A stretch of DNA of 34,961 nt from an uncultured Paracoccaceae bacterium (GCA_947500005.1 CANMQJ010000030.1:1-34961), one strand, 5' to 3'; counted from the stretch's first letter, positions 16,676-25,702 are shown. The notes: generated by a model not told the origin, from the sequence alone. Numbers and translations: made by a program.

Positions 16676-19600
16676 TTACTCGGCCGGAACCGCCGCCTCC
16701 TCCACGGTCAGCGGGTGGGGCAGCTTGTTGAGCATCTCCTTCGGGCAGACCTGGAGGAAGTTGACCCGCTCCATCTCCCAGTGCTGAAGGATATCGGCGG
16801 CCTTGCGGCTGCGCGTCTCGACGGCGTGCCGCTCGATCAGCCCGCGCAGTTCGGCCTCCCAATGCTCCACGGTCACCGGGCAGGTCACCAGCGTCTCCTT
16901 GTTCATCAGGGTCTCGGCCCGGCCCTCGGGGTCATAGAGATAGGCCATGCCGCCCGTCATCCCCGCGCCGAAATTCGCCCCGATGGAGCCGAGGATCACC
17001 GCCACACCGCCGGTCATGTACTCGCAGCCATTGGTACCGCAGCCCTCGACCACCACATGCGCGCCCGAGTTGCGGACCGCGAAGCGCTCGCCCGCGCGAC
17101 CGGCCGCGAATAGGTAGCCCGCCGTCGCACCATAAAGCACCGTGTTGCCGATGATCGTGTTCTCGTCCGCCTTGAGCGGGCTGATCAGCGGCGGGCGCAC
17201 CACGATGACACCGCCCGACAGGCCCTTGCCCACATAGTCGTTGGCGTCGCCGGACACTTCCAGCTTCAGCCCCGGCGCGGCAAAGGCGCCCAGCGACTGA
17301 CCGGCCGACCCCTGCAGCTTGATATGCAGGTGATCGGGCTGGAACGCGTTGCGCATCCCGAAATTGTGCACGATATGGCTCGACACCCGCGTGCCCACGG
17401 TCCGGTGCGTGTTCTGCACCGCGTAGGACAGCTGCATCTTCTCGCCGTCCTTCAGGAACCGCGCCGCATCGCGCACGATCTCGGCATCCAGCGTGTCGTC
17501 CACCGGGTTGCGCGGCTTTTCGCGGTCATAGACGATATCGGCCGCGCCATCGACGGTGATCAGCAGCGGGTTGAGGTCCAGATCGTCCAGATGGGCCGAG
17601 CCGCGCGACACCTGCTTGAGCAGGTCCGCCCGGCCGATCACCTCGCCCAGGCTCCGCGCGCCCAGCTCCGCCAGGATCTCGCGGACCTCCTGCGCGTAGA
17701 AGGTGATCAGGTTCACCACCTTGTCCGCGTTGCCGGTGAACTTGCGGCGCAGGCTTTCATCCTGCGTGCAGACGCCGACCGGGCAGGTGTTCGACTGGCA
17801 CTGGCGCACCATGATGCAGCCCATCGCGATCAGCGCGGCGGTGCCGATGCCGTATTCCTCGGCCCCCATCATGGCGGCCATCACGATATCGCGGCCCGTG
17901 CGCAGCCCGCCGTCGGTCCGCAGCGTGACCCGGCCCCGCAGGTTGTTCATCGACAGGACCTGGTGCGCCTCGGTCAGACCCATCTCCCACGGCAGACCGG
18001 CATACTTGATGCTGGTCGCAGGGCTCGCCCCGGTGCCGCCATTATGGCCCGAGATCAGGATGATATCCGCCTTGGCCTTGGCCACGCCGGCCGCGATGGT
18101 CCCCACGCCCGACGACGCCACCAGCTTCACCGTCACCTTGCAGCGCGGGTTGATCTGCTTGAGGTCGTAGATCAGCTGCGCCAGGTCCTCGATCGAATAG
18201 ATGTCGTGGTGCGGCGGGGGCGAGATCAGCGTCACGCCCTTCGTGCTATGCCGCAGTCGCGCGATCAGGTCGGTGACCTTCATGCCGGGCAGCTGGCCGC
18301 CCTCGCCGGGCTTGGCGCCCTGGGCCACCTTGATCTCCAGCTCCTCGCAATGGTTCAGGTACTCGGCCGTCACGCCGAACCGCCCCGAGGCCACCTGCTT
18401 GATCTTGGCCGACGGGTTGTCGCCATTGGGTTCCGGCACGAAATGCGCCGGATCCTCGCCGCCCTCGCCGGAATCGGACTTGGCCCCGATCCGGTTCATC
18501 GCCACGTTCAGCGTCTTGTGCGCCTCCGGGCTCAGCGCGCCCAGCGACATGCCCGGCGTCACGAACCGCTTGCGGATCGCGGTGATGCTCTCGACCTCTT
18601 CCAGCGGGATCGGCTTGCCCAGCGGCTTGAAATCCATCAGGTCGCGCAGGTGAATGGGAGGGTTGCCCTTCATCTTGGCCGAATACTGCTTCCACATCTC
18701 GTAGGAGGCCGTGTTGCAGGCCATCTGCAACATGTGCATCGACGACGCTTCCCAGGCGTGGGTCTCGCCCGACTTGCGCTGCTTGTAAAAGCCGCCGATG
18801 GGCAGCACGTCGAGGCCCGATTTCCAGCCCTTTGCATGGATCTCCTCGGCCTTGACCTGGATGCCGCTCACCCCGATGCCCGAGATGCGGCTGGTCATGC
18901 CGGGGAAATATTCCGCCACCATGGCCCGGCTCAGGCCGACCGCTTCGAAGTTCAGCCCGCCACGATAGGAAGAGACGACCGAGATGCCCATCTTGGCCAT
19001 GATCTTCAGCAGGCCCTGGTCGATCGCCTCGCGATAGCGCGCGACGTTCTCGGTCAGCGACCCCTCGAGCAGCCCGCGCTCGATCCGCTCGGCCAGGCTG
19101 TCCTCGGCCAGATAGGCGTTGACCACGGTCGCCCCGCAGCCGATCAGCACGGCGAAGTAATGCGGGTCGATGCATTCCGCCGACCGCACGTTGAGCGAGG
19201 TGAAGGTCCGCAGCCCCTTGCGCGTCAGGTGGCTGTGCACCGCGCTGGTGGCCAGGATCATCGGCATCGCGACCCGGCTCTCGTCCGAATACTGGTCCGT
19301 CAGCACCAGATGCCCCGCGCCCGAGCGCACGGCCTCCTCGGCCTCGGCCCGGATCCGCGCCAGCCCGGCATTCAGCGCCCCCTTGCCCGGCTCGAAGGTA
19401 CAGTCGATCTCGGCCAGCGGCGCGTTGAAATTCTCGACCAGCTTGTCCCACTGGGCGTTGCCGACAAAGGGGCTTTCCAGAACGATGATCTCGGTCTGGC
19501 TGCTATCCTCGTCCAGCACGTTCTTGAGGTTGCCGAACCGAGTCTTCAGGCTCATCACCCGGTACTCGCGAAGCGAGTCGATCGGCGGGTTCGTGACCTG

Positions 19601-21208
19601 GCTGAAATTCTGGCGGAAGAAATGGCTCAGCGGCCGGTACTGCTTGGACAGCACGGCCGAGGGCGTGTCATCGCCCATCGACGCGATGCTCTCCTTGCCG
19701 TCCTCGGCCATCGGCGCCAGGATCTGCTCCAGCTCCTCGATGGAATAGCCCGCCGCGATCTGCCGCTTGCGCAGCGCCTCGCCGGTGAAGAGCGGCTTTT
19801 CCTCGACCCCCCACAGGGCATCCTCCAGGTCGTTGATCTTGCCGACCCATTCGCCAAAGGGCTGCGCCTCGGCCAGCTTGTTCTTGATCTGCTCGTCGCG
19901 GTAAAGCCTGCACTCCTCCATGTCCACGGCCAGCATCTGGCCGGGGCCAAGCGCGCCCTTCTCCACCACGGTCGCCTCGTCGATGGGCACCATGCCCGCC
20001 TCGGAGCCCGCGATCACCAGGTTGTCGCCCGTCACGACATAGCGCATCGGCCGCAGCCCGTTGCGGTCCAGCCCCGCGCAGACCCAGCGCCCGTCGGTCA
20101 TGGCCAGCGCCGCTGGCCCGTCCCAGGGCTCCATCACCGCGTTGCAATAGGAATACATGTCCCGCCAGGCCTCGGGCAGTTCCTCGGCCTGCTTCGACCA
20201 GCTCTCGGGCACCAGCATGGTCTTGGCCATCGGCGCCGACCGGCCCGCGCGCACCAGCACCTCGAACACCGAATCCAGCGCCGCCGAATCCGACGACCCC
20301 TGCGCGATGATCGGCTTGATGTCCTCGGCATAGTCGCCGAAGGTCGCGCTCGCCATCCGGATCTCGTGGCTCTTCATCCAGTTGGTGTTGCCCTTCAGCG
20401 TGTTGATCTCGCCGTTATGGGCCAGCATCCGGAACGGCTGCGCCAGCCACCACTGCGGAAAGGTGTTGGTGGAATAGCGCTGGTGATAGATGGCAAAGGC
20501 GCTCTCGAACCGCTCGTCCTGAAGGTCGGGATAGAACTCGCTGACCTGCTCGGCCAGCATCATGCCCTTGTAGATGATCGACCGGCAGCTGAGCGACGCG
20601 ATATAAAGCCCGTGCACCCCCGCGGCGGCGGCCGCCTTCTCCACGCGGCGCCGGATCACGTAAAGCTCACGCTCGAACGTCTCCTCGTCCACGCCCTTGG
20701 AGTTCGAGATCAGGATCTGCTCGATCTCGGGCCGGGTCGCGTTGGCCTTCTCGCCAAGGCAGGTGATGTCCACCGGCACATGGCGCCAACCATAGATGTA
20801 ATAGCCCATGCGCAGAACCTCGGTCTCCACGATGGTCCGGCAGGTCTCCTGCGCGCCGAAATCGGTGCGCGGCAGGAACACCTGCCCCACCGCGATCAGC
20901 TGGTCCTTGCGCGGCTGGTGGCCCGTGCGCTCGATCTGGTCATAGAAGAACGGGATCGGGATCTGCACATGGATGCCCGCGCCGTCACCGGTCTTGCCGT
21001 CGGCATCCACCGCGCCGCGGTGCCAGATCGCCTTCAGCGCGTCGATGCCGGCCTCGACCACCTTGCGGCTGCGCTTGCCGTCAATCGACACGACAAGGCC
21101 CACCCCGCAGGAGGAATGTTCCTCGGCCTCGGAATAAAGCCCGTTTTCCGCCATCCACTTGCGCTTGGCTTCCTCGGCGCGGACCCAGGTTTCGTCATAG
21201 ATGGTCAT
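16676..21208 (-). CDS. gltB: Glutamate synthase (NADPH) large subunit
   Basis: The large GOGAT subunit makes glutamate from glutamine and 2-oxoglutarate. The 1510 residues match the family. Cys34 in SSCGVG becomes the N-terminal nucleophile of the glutaminase domain after removal of a 33-residue propeptide. The central linker domain is followed by the FMN-binding synthase barrel (PPHHDIYSIEDLAQLIYDL, SGHNGGTGASP). The 3Fe-4S cysteines lie at about 1130-1146 in CIMVRQCQSNTCPVGVC. A GXGXG helix domain (GGVIVVRPP, VVEGCGTNGCEYMTGG) ends the chain. The start overlaps the stop of the upstream GFA gene in ATGA. An intrinsic terminator follows. Confidence 0.97.
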   Translation of the reverse strand: MTIYDETWVRAEEAKRKWMAENGLYSEAEEHSSCGVGLVVSIDGKRSRKVVEAGIDALKAIWHRGAVDADGKTGDGAGIHVQIPIPFFYDQIERTGHQPRKDQLIAVGQVFLPRTDFGAQETCRTIVETEVLRMGYYIYGWRHVPVDITCLGEKANATRPEIEQILISNSKGVDEETFERELYVIRRRVEKAAAAAGVHGLYIASLSCRSIIYKGMMLAEQVSEFYPDLQDERFESAFAIYHQRYSTNTFPQWWLAQPFRMLAHNGEINTLKGNTNWMKSHEIRMASATFGDYAEDIKPIIAQGSSDSAALDSVFEVLVRAGRSAPMAKTMLVPESWSKQAEELPEAWRDMYSYCNAVMEPWDGPAALAMTDGRWVCAGLDRNGLRPMRYVVTGDNLVIAGSEAGMVPIDEATVVEKGALGPGQMLAVDMEECRLYRDEQIKNKLAEAQPFGEWVGKINDLEDALWGVEEKPLFTGEALRKRQIAAGYSIEELEQILAPMAEDGKESIASMGDDTPSAVLSKQYRPLSHFFRQNFSQVTNPPIDSLREYRVMSLKTRFGNLKNVLDEDSSQTEIIVLESPFVGNAQWDKLVENFNAPLAEIDCTFEPGKGALNAGLARIRAEAEEAVRSGAGHLVLTDQYSDESRVAMPMILATSAVHSHLTRKGLRTFTSLNVRSAECIDPHYFAVLIGCGATVVNAYLAEDSLAERIERGLLEGSLTENVARYREAIDQGLLKIMAKMGISVVSSYRGGLNFEAVGLSRAMVAEYFPGMTSRISGIGVSGIQVKAEEIHAKGWKSGLDVLPIGGFYKQRKSGETHAWEASSMHMLQMACNTASYEMWKQYSAKMKGNPPIHLRDLMDFKPLGKPIPLEEVESITAIRKRFVTPGMSLGALSPEAHKTLNVAMNRIGAKSDSGEGGEDPAHFVPEPNGDNPSAKIKQVASGRFGVTAEYLNHCEELEIKVAQGAKPGEGGQLPGMKVTDLIARLRHSTKGVTLISPPPHHDIYSIEDLAQLIYDLKQINPRCKVTVKLVASSGVGTIAAGVAKAKADIILISGHNGGTGASPATSIKYAGLPWEMGLTEAHQVLSMNNLRGRVTLRTDGGLRTGRDIVMAAMMGAEEYGIGTAALIAMGCIMVRQCQSNTCPVGVCTQDESLRRKFTGNADKVVNLITFYAQEVREILAELGARSLGEVIGRADLLKQVSRGSAHLDDLDLNPLLITVDGAADIVYDREKPRNPVDDTLDAEIVRDAARFLKDGEKMQLSYAVQNTHRTVGTRVSSHIVHNFGMRNAFQPDHLHIKLQGSAGQSLGAFAAPGLKLEVSGDANDYVGKGLSGGVIVVRPPLISPLKADENTIIGNTVLYGATAGYLFAAGRAGERFAVRNSGAHVVVEGCGTNGCEYMTGGVAVILGSIGANFGAGMTGGMAYLYDPEGRAETLMNKETLVTCPVTVEHWEAELRGLIERHAVETRSRKAADILQHWEMERVNFLQVCPKEMLNKLPHPLTVEEAAVPAE

Positions 21209-21627
21209 GGCTGGTCTCCTTGTCCCGTAAACAGGGCTATTGTCTCTTGCTCGTCCAGCTTGCGGTGCTCACCGGCAAGCGCATAGCCGCCGGGGCACCG
21301 GTCGGCGAAAAACTCGATCTTCAGCGCCGCGCCGCCCGCGTCCGGGAACAGCCCCGCCGCCACGTGGCGCCCGCCATCGGCACGGGTGCCGTACCACAGC
21401 GTCGAACCGCAGGTCCCGCAGAAGGCCCGCTCCGCCCAGTCCGATGACGGGTAGATCCTGACCGGCCCCTCGGCGGTGACGCTGGCGGGATCCACCGCGA
21501 GCGACATGAACATCGACGAGGTCAGCCGGCGGCACATGTCGCAGTGACAGGCCCGGATCACGGGCTTGTCCAGCACCGCCCCGACCGTGACGGCGCCACA
21601 CAGGCATCGACCTTCGATCCGGCTCAT
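21205..21627 (-). CDS. GFA family zinc protein inside the glt locus
   Basis: A 140-residue member of the GFA (glutathione-dependent formaldehyde-activating enzyme-like) family. Zinc-site cysteines are clear: CLCGAV near the N-terminus, CHCDMCRR around residue 30, and FCGTCGS around residue 73. Most GFA relatives are not formaldehyde enzymes and their function is unknown. ATG 21627 has a strong GGGGGAGG site. The stop overlaps the gltB start by 4 bp, so gltB translation is likely coupled to it. Finding it between gltD and gltB, which are normally neighbours, is unusual. Confidence 0.88.
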   Translation of the reverse strand: MSRIEGRCLCGAVTVGAVLDKPVIRACHCDMCRRLTSSMFMSLAVDPASVTAEGPVRIYPSSDWAERAFCGTCGSTLWYGTRADGGRHVAAGLFPDAGGAALKIEFFADRCPGGYALAGEHRKLDEQETIALFTGQGDQP

Positions 21628-21769
21628 GGCCGACCTCCCCCGAGGATGCACGCGGATGGTCCGCAGGGCCGGAAAAGCGCCGGTGCGGCAAGGGCCGATG
21701 CAGCGAACATGGCGGTCATCCTTTCTTCATCGGGCAGGTCAAAACGGGTGACCCGGTCGGTTGACGAAA

Positions 21770-21785
21770 CCTTGCCGTGGCAAGG
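21770..21785. promoter_or_regulatory. 16-bp palindrome upstream of GFA-gltB
   Basis: CCTTGCC-GT-GGCAAGG is a perfect dyad with 7-bp arms, about 145 bp upstream of the GFA start on the minus strand. The 2-bp centre favours a protein-binding site over an RNA hairpin. No regulator is identified. Confidence 0.4.
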
Positions 21786-21839
21786 GAGGGAAAGCGGTGC
21801 TTGGGCCTCGGAAATTAACGGATCGGCCCTCGGAACTAT

Positions 21840-21887
21840 TGTACAAAACGGTCAATCACCCCGCCCGACCCTGTACAAAACGGTCAA
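21840..21887. promoter_or_regulatory. Two direct 16-bp repeats between gltD and GFA-gltB
   Basis: TGTACAAAACGGTCAA occurs identically at 21840-21855 and 21872-21887, 32 bp apart start to start, about three helical turns, so both faces align. The second copy runs into GGTCAAAACGGG, a 12-mer that recurs at 21737-21748. Read in the gene direction, each copy begins TTGACC, a possible -35. The arrangement suggests cooperative operators for a promoter that drives GFA-gltB separately from gltD. Confidence 0.55.
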
Positions 21888-21901
21888 AACGGGGGTCTCG
21901 A

Positions 21902-23338
21902 TCACTCTGCGGCCATCCCGGCGGCGGCGGTGTTGAACCGCTCGATGATCGCCGCGGCACAGTCGCGACCGTCGCGGATCGCCCAGACCACAAGGCTCGC
22001 GCCGCGCACGATATCCCCGATGGCATAGACCCCTTCCATCTCGGTCGCACCGGTCTGGAAGGTCGCCTTGACCGTTCCCCAGCGCGTCACCGGCAGCTCT
22101 TTCTGGCCGAACAGCGTGGGCAGGTCCTCGGGCTCGAACCCCAGCGCCTTGATGACCAGGTCGGCCTCTTCGACGTAATCCGCGCCCTCGATCACCTCCG
22201 GCACCTGGCGGCCGGTGGCGTCGGGCTGGCCCAGGCGCATCTTCTGCACCATGACACCGCTGACATTGTCATCTCCGGTAAAGCCCTTCGGGGCGGAAAG
22301 CCATTCGAAAACAACACCTTCCTCTTCGGCGTTCTGAACTTCGCGCTGGCTTCCGGGCATGTTGGCGCGGTCGCGGCGATAAAGGCATTTCACCGATTTC
22401 GCACCCTGCCGGATCGAGGTCCGCACGCAATCCATCGCCGTATCGCCGCCGCCGATCACGACGACGCGCTTGCCGTGGGCGTCGAGCCGGCCACTGTCGA
22501 ATTCCGGCACCTCGTCGCCAAAGCTCTTGCGGTTCGAGGCGGTCAGGAAATCGATGGCTTTCTCGATGCCCGCCAGCCCGCTGCCCGGCATTTGCAGGTC
22601 GCGGCTTTTGTACACCCCGGTCGCGATAATGATCGCATCGTGCTTGCCCCTGATTTCATTGAAGTTTTCTGTGGTCACGTCGCAATTCTGGACGAAGTTG
22701 ACGCCCCCCTGTTCCAACTGCTCGACACGCCGCATCACCACGTCCTTCTCCAGCTTGAAGCCGGGGATGCCATAGGTCAGCAACCCGCCCGCGCGGTCGT
22801 ACCGATCATATACCGTCACCTGGATACCCGCACGCCGCAGCATGTCCGCCGCCGCCAACCCGCCGGGACCCGCGCCGATGATGCCCACGCTCTCCTCGCG
22901 CTCGACCCTGGGCGCGGCAGGCTTGACCCAGCCCTTTTCCCAAGCGGTATCGGTGATGTACTTCTCCACCGCGCCGATCGTCACCGTGCCATGCCCCGAC
23001 TGCTCGATCACGCAATTGCCCTCGCACAAACGGTCCTGCGGACAGATCCGCCCACAGATCTCGGGGAAGGTATTGGTGGCCTGGCTGATCTCGTAAGCCT
23101 CTTCCAACCGCCCCTCGGCGGTCAGGCGCAACCAGTCGGGAATATTGTTGTACAGCGGGCAGTGACTCTGACAGTACGGCACACCGCACTGGCTGCACCG
23201 GCTCGCCTGCTCCTTGGCCTTCTGGTCGGCATACTCGGCATAGATCTCGTGAAAATCCTCCCGCCGCTGCTCCGCCGCACGCTTCTCGGGCATATCACGT
23301 TCGATCTGGACGAATTTGAGCATCGGTTGCTTGGCCAC
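21902..23338 (-). CDS. gltD: Glutamate synthase small subunit
   Basis: GltD feeds electrons from NADPH through FAD and two 4Fe-4S clusters to GltB. The 478-residue protein shows the N-terminal cluster cysteines CSQCGVPYCQSHCP and CGRICPQDRLCEGNC. The FAD Rossmann motif is VGIIGAGPGGLAAA, and the NADPH motif is VVVIGGGDTAMDC. The closing FAD contact is YAIGDIVRGASLVVWAI. The start is GTG 23338 with GGAG upstream. It is transcribed first, ahead of GFA and gltB, from a long leader that holds an attenuator-like hairpin. Position and strand leave little doubt about the role. Confidence 0.97.
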   Translation of the reverse strand: MAKQPMLKFVQIERDMPEKRAAEQRREDFHEIYAEYADQKAKEQASRCSQCGVPYCQSHCPLYNNIPDWLRLTAEGRLEEAYEISQATNTFPEICGRICPQDRLCEGNCVIEQSGHGTVTIGAVEKYITDTAWEKGWVKPAAPRVEREESVGIIGAGPGGLAAADMLRRAGIQVTVYDRYDRAGGLLTYGIPGFKLEKDVVMRRVEQLEQGGVNFVQNCDVTTENFNEIRGKHDAIIIATGVYKSRDLQMPGSGLAGIEKAIDFLTASNRKSFGDEVPEFDSGRLDAHGKRVVVIGGGDTAMDCVRTSIRQGAKSVKCLYRRDRANMPGSQREVQNAEEEGVVFEWLSAPKGFTGDDNVSGVMVQKMRLGQPDATGRQVPEVIEGADYVEEADLVIKALGFEPEDLPTLFGQKELPVTRWGTVKATFQTGATEMEGVYAIGDIVRGASLVVWAIRDGRDCAAAIIERFNTAAAGMAAE

Positions 23339-23393
23339 GGGTCGGACTCCATGAATTGGCGAGGTCGCGCCTGTTTATTGCAAGTGAAAAAGA

Positions 23394-23422
23394 AATAAAA
23401 GTCAGCATAGCTGACCTTTATT
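23394..23422 (-). promoter_or_regulatory. Attenuator-like inverted repeat in the gltD leader
   Basis: Outer arms AATAAA/TTTATT and inner arms GTCAGC/GCTGAC form a nearly complete 29-bp dyad with one mismatch and centre ATA. In the gltD direction the stem is followed by a T-rich run (TTTTATTTCTTTTTC at 23400-23386), like an intrinsic terminator, and it sits about 55 bp before the GTG start. It may instead be an operator, as the AT-rich arms suit a dimeric protein. Confidence 0.45.
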
Positions 23423-23472
23423 GAGAAATTTTGCCCTCTGGCGGAAATTGGGTGTGAAAACATACCGTTTTT

Positions 23473-23489
23473 AGGTCCGAATCGGACCT
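23473..23489. promoter_or_regulatory. 17-bp palindrome between gltD and uppP
   Basis: AGGTCCGA-A-TCGGACCT is a perfect dyad with 8-bp arms around one base, in the 229-bp divergent gap, 79 bp before uppP and 135 bp before gltD. A one-base centre cannot form a good RNA loop, so a dimeric DNA-binding protein is likely. Confidence 0.5.
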
Positions 23490-23567
23490 TACTATGCCTC
23501 TTCCCTTTCTTTCAACGGCCTTATACCCGTTCCAGAATTTCATCGGCACAAAGGCAGCGCGGCGCGA

Positions 23568-24371
23568 ATGACCCTGTTCAACCTGATTCTCGTGGCCCTG
23601 ATACAGGGTATCACCGAATTCCTGCCCGTTTCCTCATCCGGACACCTGATCCTGCTGCCTCACTTGACCGGTTATGCGGACCAAGGCCCATTCATTGATG
23701 TGGCGGTTCATGTGGGCACACTGGGCGCCGTGGTCGTGTTCTTCTGGCGTGATGTCGTCCAGGGCCTGGCCGGGCTGCCGCGCGCATTGACGGGACGGAT
23801 CGACACGCCCGGTGCACGGTTGGCGATGAATCTCATCGTGGCGACGATTCCGACGGTCATCGTCGGCACGGCGCTATGGGCCACGGGCCTCAATGAAGCC
23901 ATGCGCTCGATGGCACTGATCGGATGGACGATGCTCATTTTTGGCCTCGCCCTATATTGGGCCGATCAGCGCGGCGCGGAGGTGAAGGAGGTCGCCGACT
24001 GGGGCCTTCGTGACGCATTGATCATGGGGTTAGTGCAGGCGGTCGCGCTGATCCCCGGCACATCTCGTTCGGGGATCACCATCACCGGCGCGCGCACCCT
24101 GGGCTATAGACGCGAAGATGGCGCGCGGGTGGCCATGTTGATGTCCATTCCTACCATCATCGCCTCCGGCGTACTGCTTGGAGCGGATGTCGCGGTGCAA
24201 GCCGACATAACCGCCCTGCGCGACGGAGCGATCGCAGCCGGGCTTGCTTTCCTCTCGGCGCTTGGGGCGCTTGCACTGATGATGCGGTTGCTGCGCAGCG
24301 TCAGCTTCACCCCCTATGTCATATACAGGGTCATCCTGGGCGTTGTCCTGCTGGCCATCGCTTACAGTTAG
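23568..24371 (+). CDS. uppP: Undecaprenyl-diphosphatase
   Basis: An inner-membrane phosphatase that recycles undecaprenyl diphosphate for cell-wall synthesis and gives bacitracin tolerance. The 267-residue protein has the family active-site segments QGITEFLPVSSSGHLIL (residues 13-29, with Glu17 and His26) and PGTSRSGITITGA around residue 160-175 with the phosphate-binding Arg. Several hydrophobic helices surround them. The ATG at 23568 lacks a strong ribosome site but the motif placement at the N-terminus fixes it. The stop overlaps the stop of the convergent SDR gene by 4 bp. Confidence 0.95.
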   Translation: MTLFNLILVALIQGITEFLPVSSSGHLILLPHLTGYADQGPFIDVAVHVGTLGAVVVFFWRDVVQGLAGLPRALTGRIDTPGARLAMNLIVATIPTVIVGTALWATGLNEAMRSMALIGWTMLIFGLALYWADQRGAEVKEVADWGLRDALIMGLVQAVALIPGTSRSGITITGARTLGYRREDGARVAMLMSIPTIIASGVLLGADVAVQADITALRDGAIAAGLAFLSALGALALMMRLLRSVSFTPYVIYRVILGVVLLAIAYS

Positions 24372-25351
24372 GTACGCAGGTTCTTGGCCGAGTCCTTGAT
24401 GTCGTCATACTGACCCGAGGGACGGAACTTCCAAAGATAGTCCGGCAGGACCGAGGAGAGGGTGGCCGGCGTCAGCCCCAGGTCGGCAAACCCCTTGGCG
24501 TCATCTGCGACGATATTGTCCCGCTGCAGATTGCGAAGCTGATCCCGTGTCAGGATCGGGTTGGAAAACAGGCCAAATGTCACCGCCTTGAGCATGTCCA
24601 GACCGAAGGCCATGATCCGGGCCAGGAAATGCGGAATCCCGACGATCACGCGGCGACGGTGGATGATCTCCAGCATCTGCTGCATCAGTTCGCGGAAGGT
24701 TTTGATCTCCGGCCCGCCCAACTCGTAGATGCCCGGCTCGGCCTGACCGATAACGCCCATCACCGCGGCCCGGGCCACGTCATCGACATAGACCGGCTGG
24801 AACCGCGTCTGCGCAGCGGTGACAGGCAAAATGGGCCCCATACGGGTCATGCCCGCAAACCGATTAAAGAACTCGTCCTCGACCCCGAAGATGATCGACG
24901 GCCGCAGGATCACGGCGTTGGGCATGTGTTCCAGAACCGCCGCCTCCCCGGCCGCCTTGGTGCGCGCATAATCGCTGTCGGAATTCGCATCGGCGCCAAT
25001 CGCCGAGATCTGCACAATGCGGGTGATGCCCTCGGCAGCGGCCAACCGCGCCACGCGGCCCGCGCCCTCGGCCTGAACGGCGTCAAAAGTGTTCTTGCCG
25101 GACTCGCTGAGAACGCCGACACAGTTAACCACTGCTTCGGCCCCCTTCATCGCGGCGGCCACCGAGGCATCGTCGCGAATATTGCAAGCGATCGGCTCGA
25201 CCTGACCGACCACGCCATAGGGCTTGACGAACATCGCCTCGTTCGGGCGCCGCACGGCAACACGCACCCGCCAGCCTTCCTTCGCCATGCGGCGGGCGAT
25301 GTAGCGGCCCACGAATCCCGAACCACCGTAAATCGTGACGAGTTTCGACAT
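24368..25351 (-). CDS. Complex I NDUFA9-like SDR family protein
   Basis: An extended or atypical short-chain dehydrogenase of 327 residues. The NAD(P)-binding loop is TIYGGSGFVGRYIARRMA near the N-terminus. The atypical SDR features VNCVGVLSESGK and the pair Tyr/Lys in DYARTKAAGE are present. VILRPSIIFGVEDEFFNRFAGM is the segment shared with NDUFA9 relatives of complex I in alphaproteobacteria. In mitochondria this subunit binds NADPH and stabilises the complex I hinge; a similar bacterial role is inference. I start at ATG 25351, directly before SKLVTIYGG. It lies immediately left of the tRNA-Leu border. Confidence 0.88.
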   Translation of the reverse strand: MSKLVTIYGGSGFVGRYIARRMAKEGWRVRVAVRRPNEAMFVKPYGVVGQVEPIACNIRDDASVAAAMKGAEAVVNCVGVLSESGKNTFDAVQAEGAGRVARLAAAEGITRIVQISAIGADANSDSDYARTKAAGEAAVLEHMPNAVILRPSIIFGVEDEFFNRFAGMTRMGPILPVTAAQTRFQPVYVDDVARAAVMGVIGQAEPGIYELGGPEIKTFRELMQQMLEIIHRRRVIVGIPHFLARIMAFGLDMLKAVTFGLFSNPILTRDQLRNLQRDNIVADDAKGFADLGLTPATLSSVLPDYLWKFRPSGQYDDIKDSAKNLRT

Positions 25352-25507
25352 TGATCGGCTCCTGCTTGCTGGCTCCCGCCATGATCTACCGTCCCGGAGG
25401 GCCCCGGACAAGGCGCAATAACGCCGCGCAACCCACCGCCCGGAAGAGGCTTGCGGCCGGCCTTCGAGCCGCGGTAAAAAAACTTTCGCACTGTTGAAAA
25501 AATCCGG

Positions 25508-25536
25508 TTGACGCCCCCCGCGCAGAGGCTTAAACG
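25508..25536 (+). promoter_or_regulatory. Promoter of tRNA-Leu
   Basis: TTGACG (25508-25513) and TAAACG (25531-25536) are separated by 17 bp. The predicted start, around 25543, lies about 10 bp before the mature tRNA 5' end, as usual for tRNA promoters. Confidence 0.5.
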
Positions 25537-25552
25537 GCCCTCCACGACACCT

Positions 25553-25639
25553 GCCCAGGTGGCGGAATTGGTAGACGCGCTAGCTTCAGGTGCTAGTGTC
25601 CGTATGGACGTGGAGGTTCGAGTCCTCTCCTGGGCACCA
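25553..25639 (+). tRNA. tRNA-Leu (CAG)
   Basis: The acceptor stem GCCCAGG (25553-25559) pairs with CCTGGGC (25629-25635), and discriminator A plus encoded CCA follow. The anticodon stem is CTAGC/GCTAG around loop TTCAGGT, giving anticodon CAG. The long variable arm GTCC-GTAT-GGAC marks a class II leucine tRNA. The T-loop is TTCGAGT. It reads CUG codons. Its 3' half is a common integration target, and an integrase stub begins 63 bp downstream. Confidence 0.95.
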
Positions 25640-25702
25640 CTCCCTTCAGGTGAGCCTCTGTTTCCCTTCAGCTTTCGCTGATGAGAGCTGGAGGCGTAGA
25701 CC

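Noticed and set aside
17324..21286. A 1320-codon open frame on the plus strand opposite gltB
   Set aside because: It is antisense to a complete GltB with all catalytic motifs and is rich in His/Arg/Asp as expected from codon-bias shadows.
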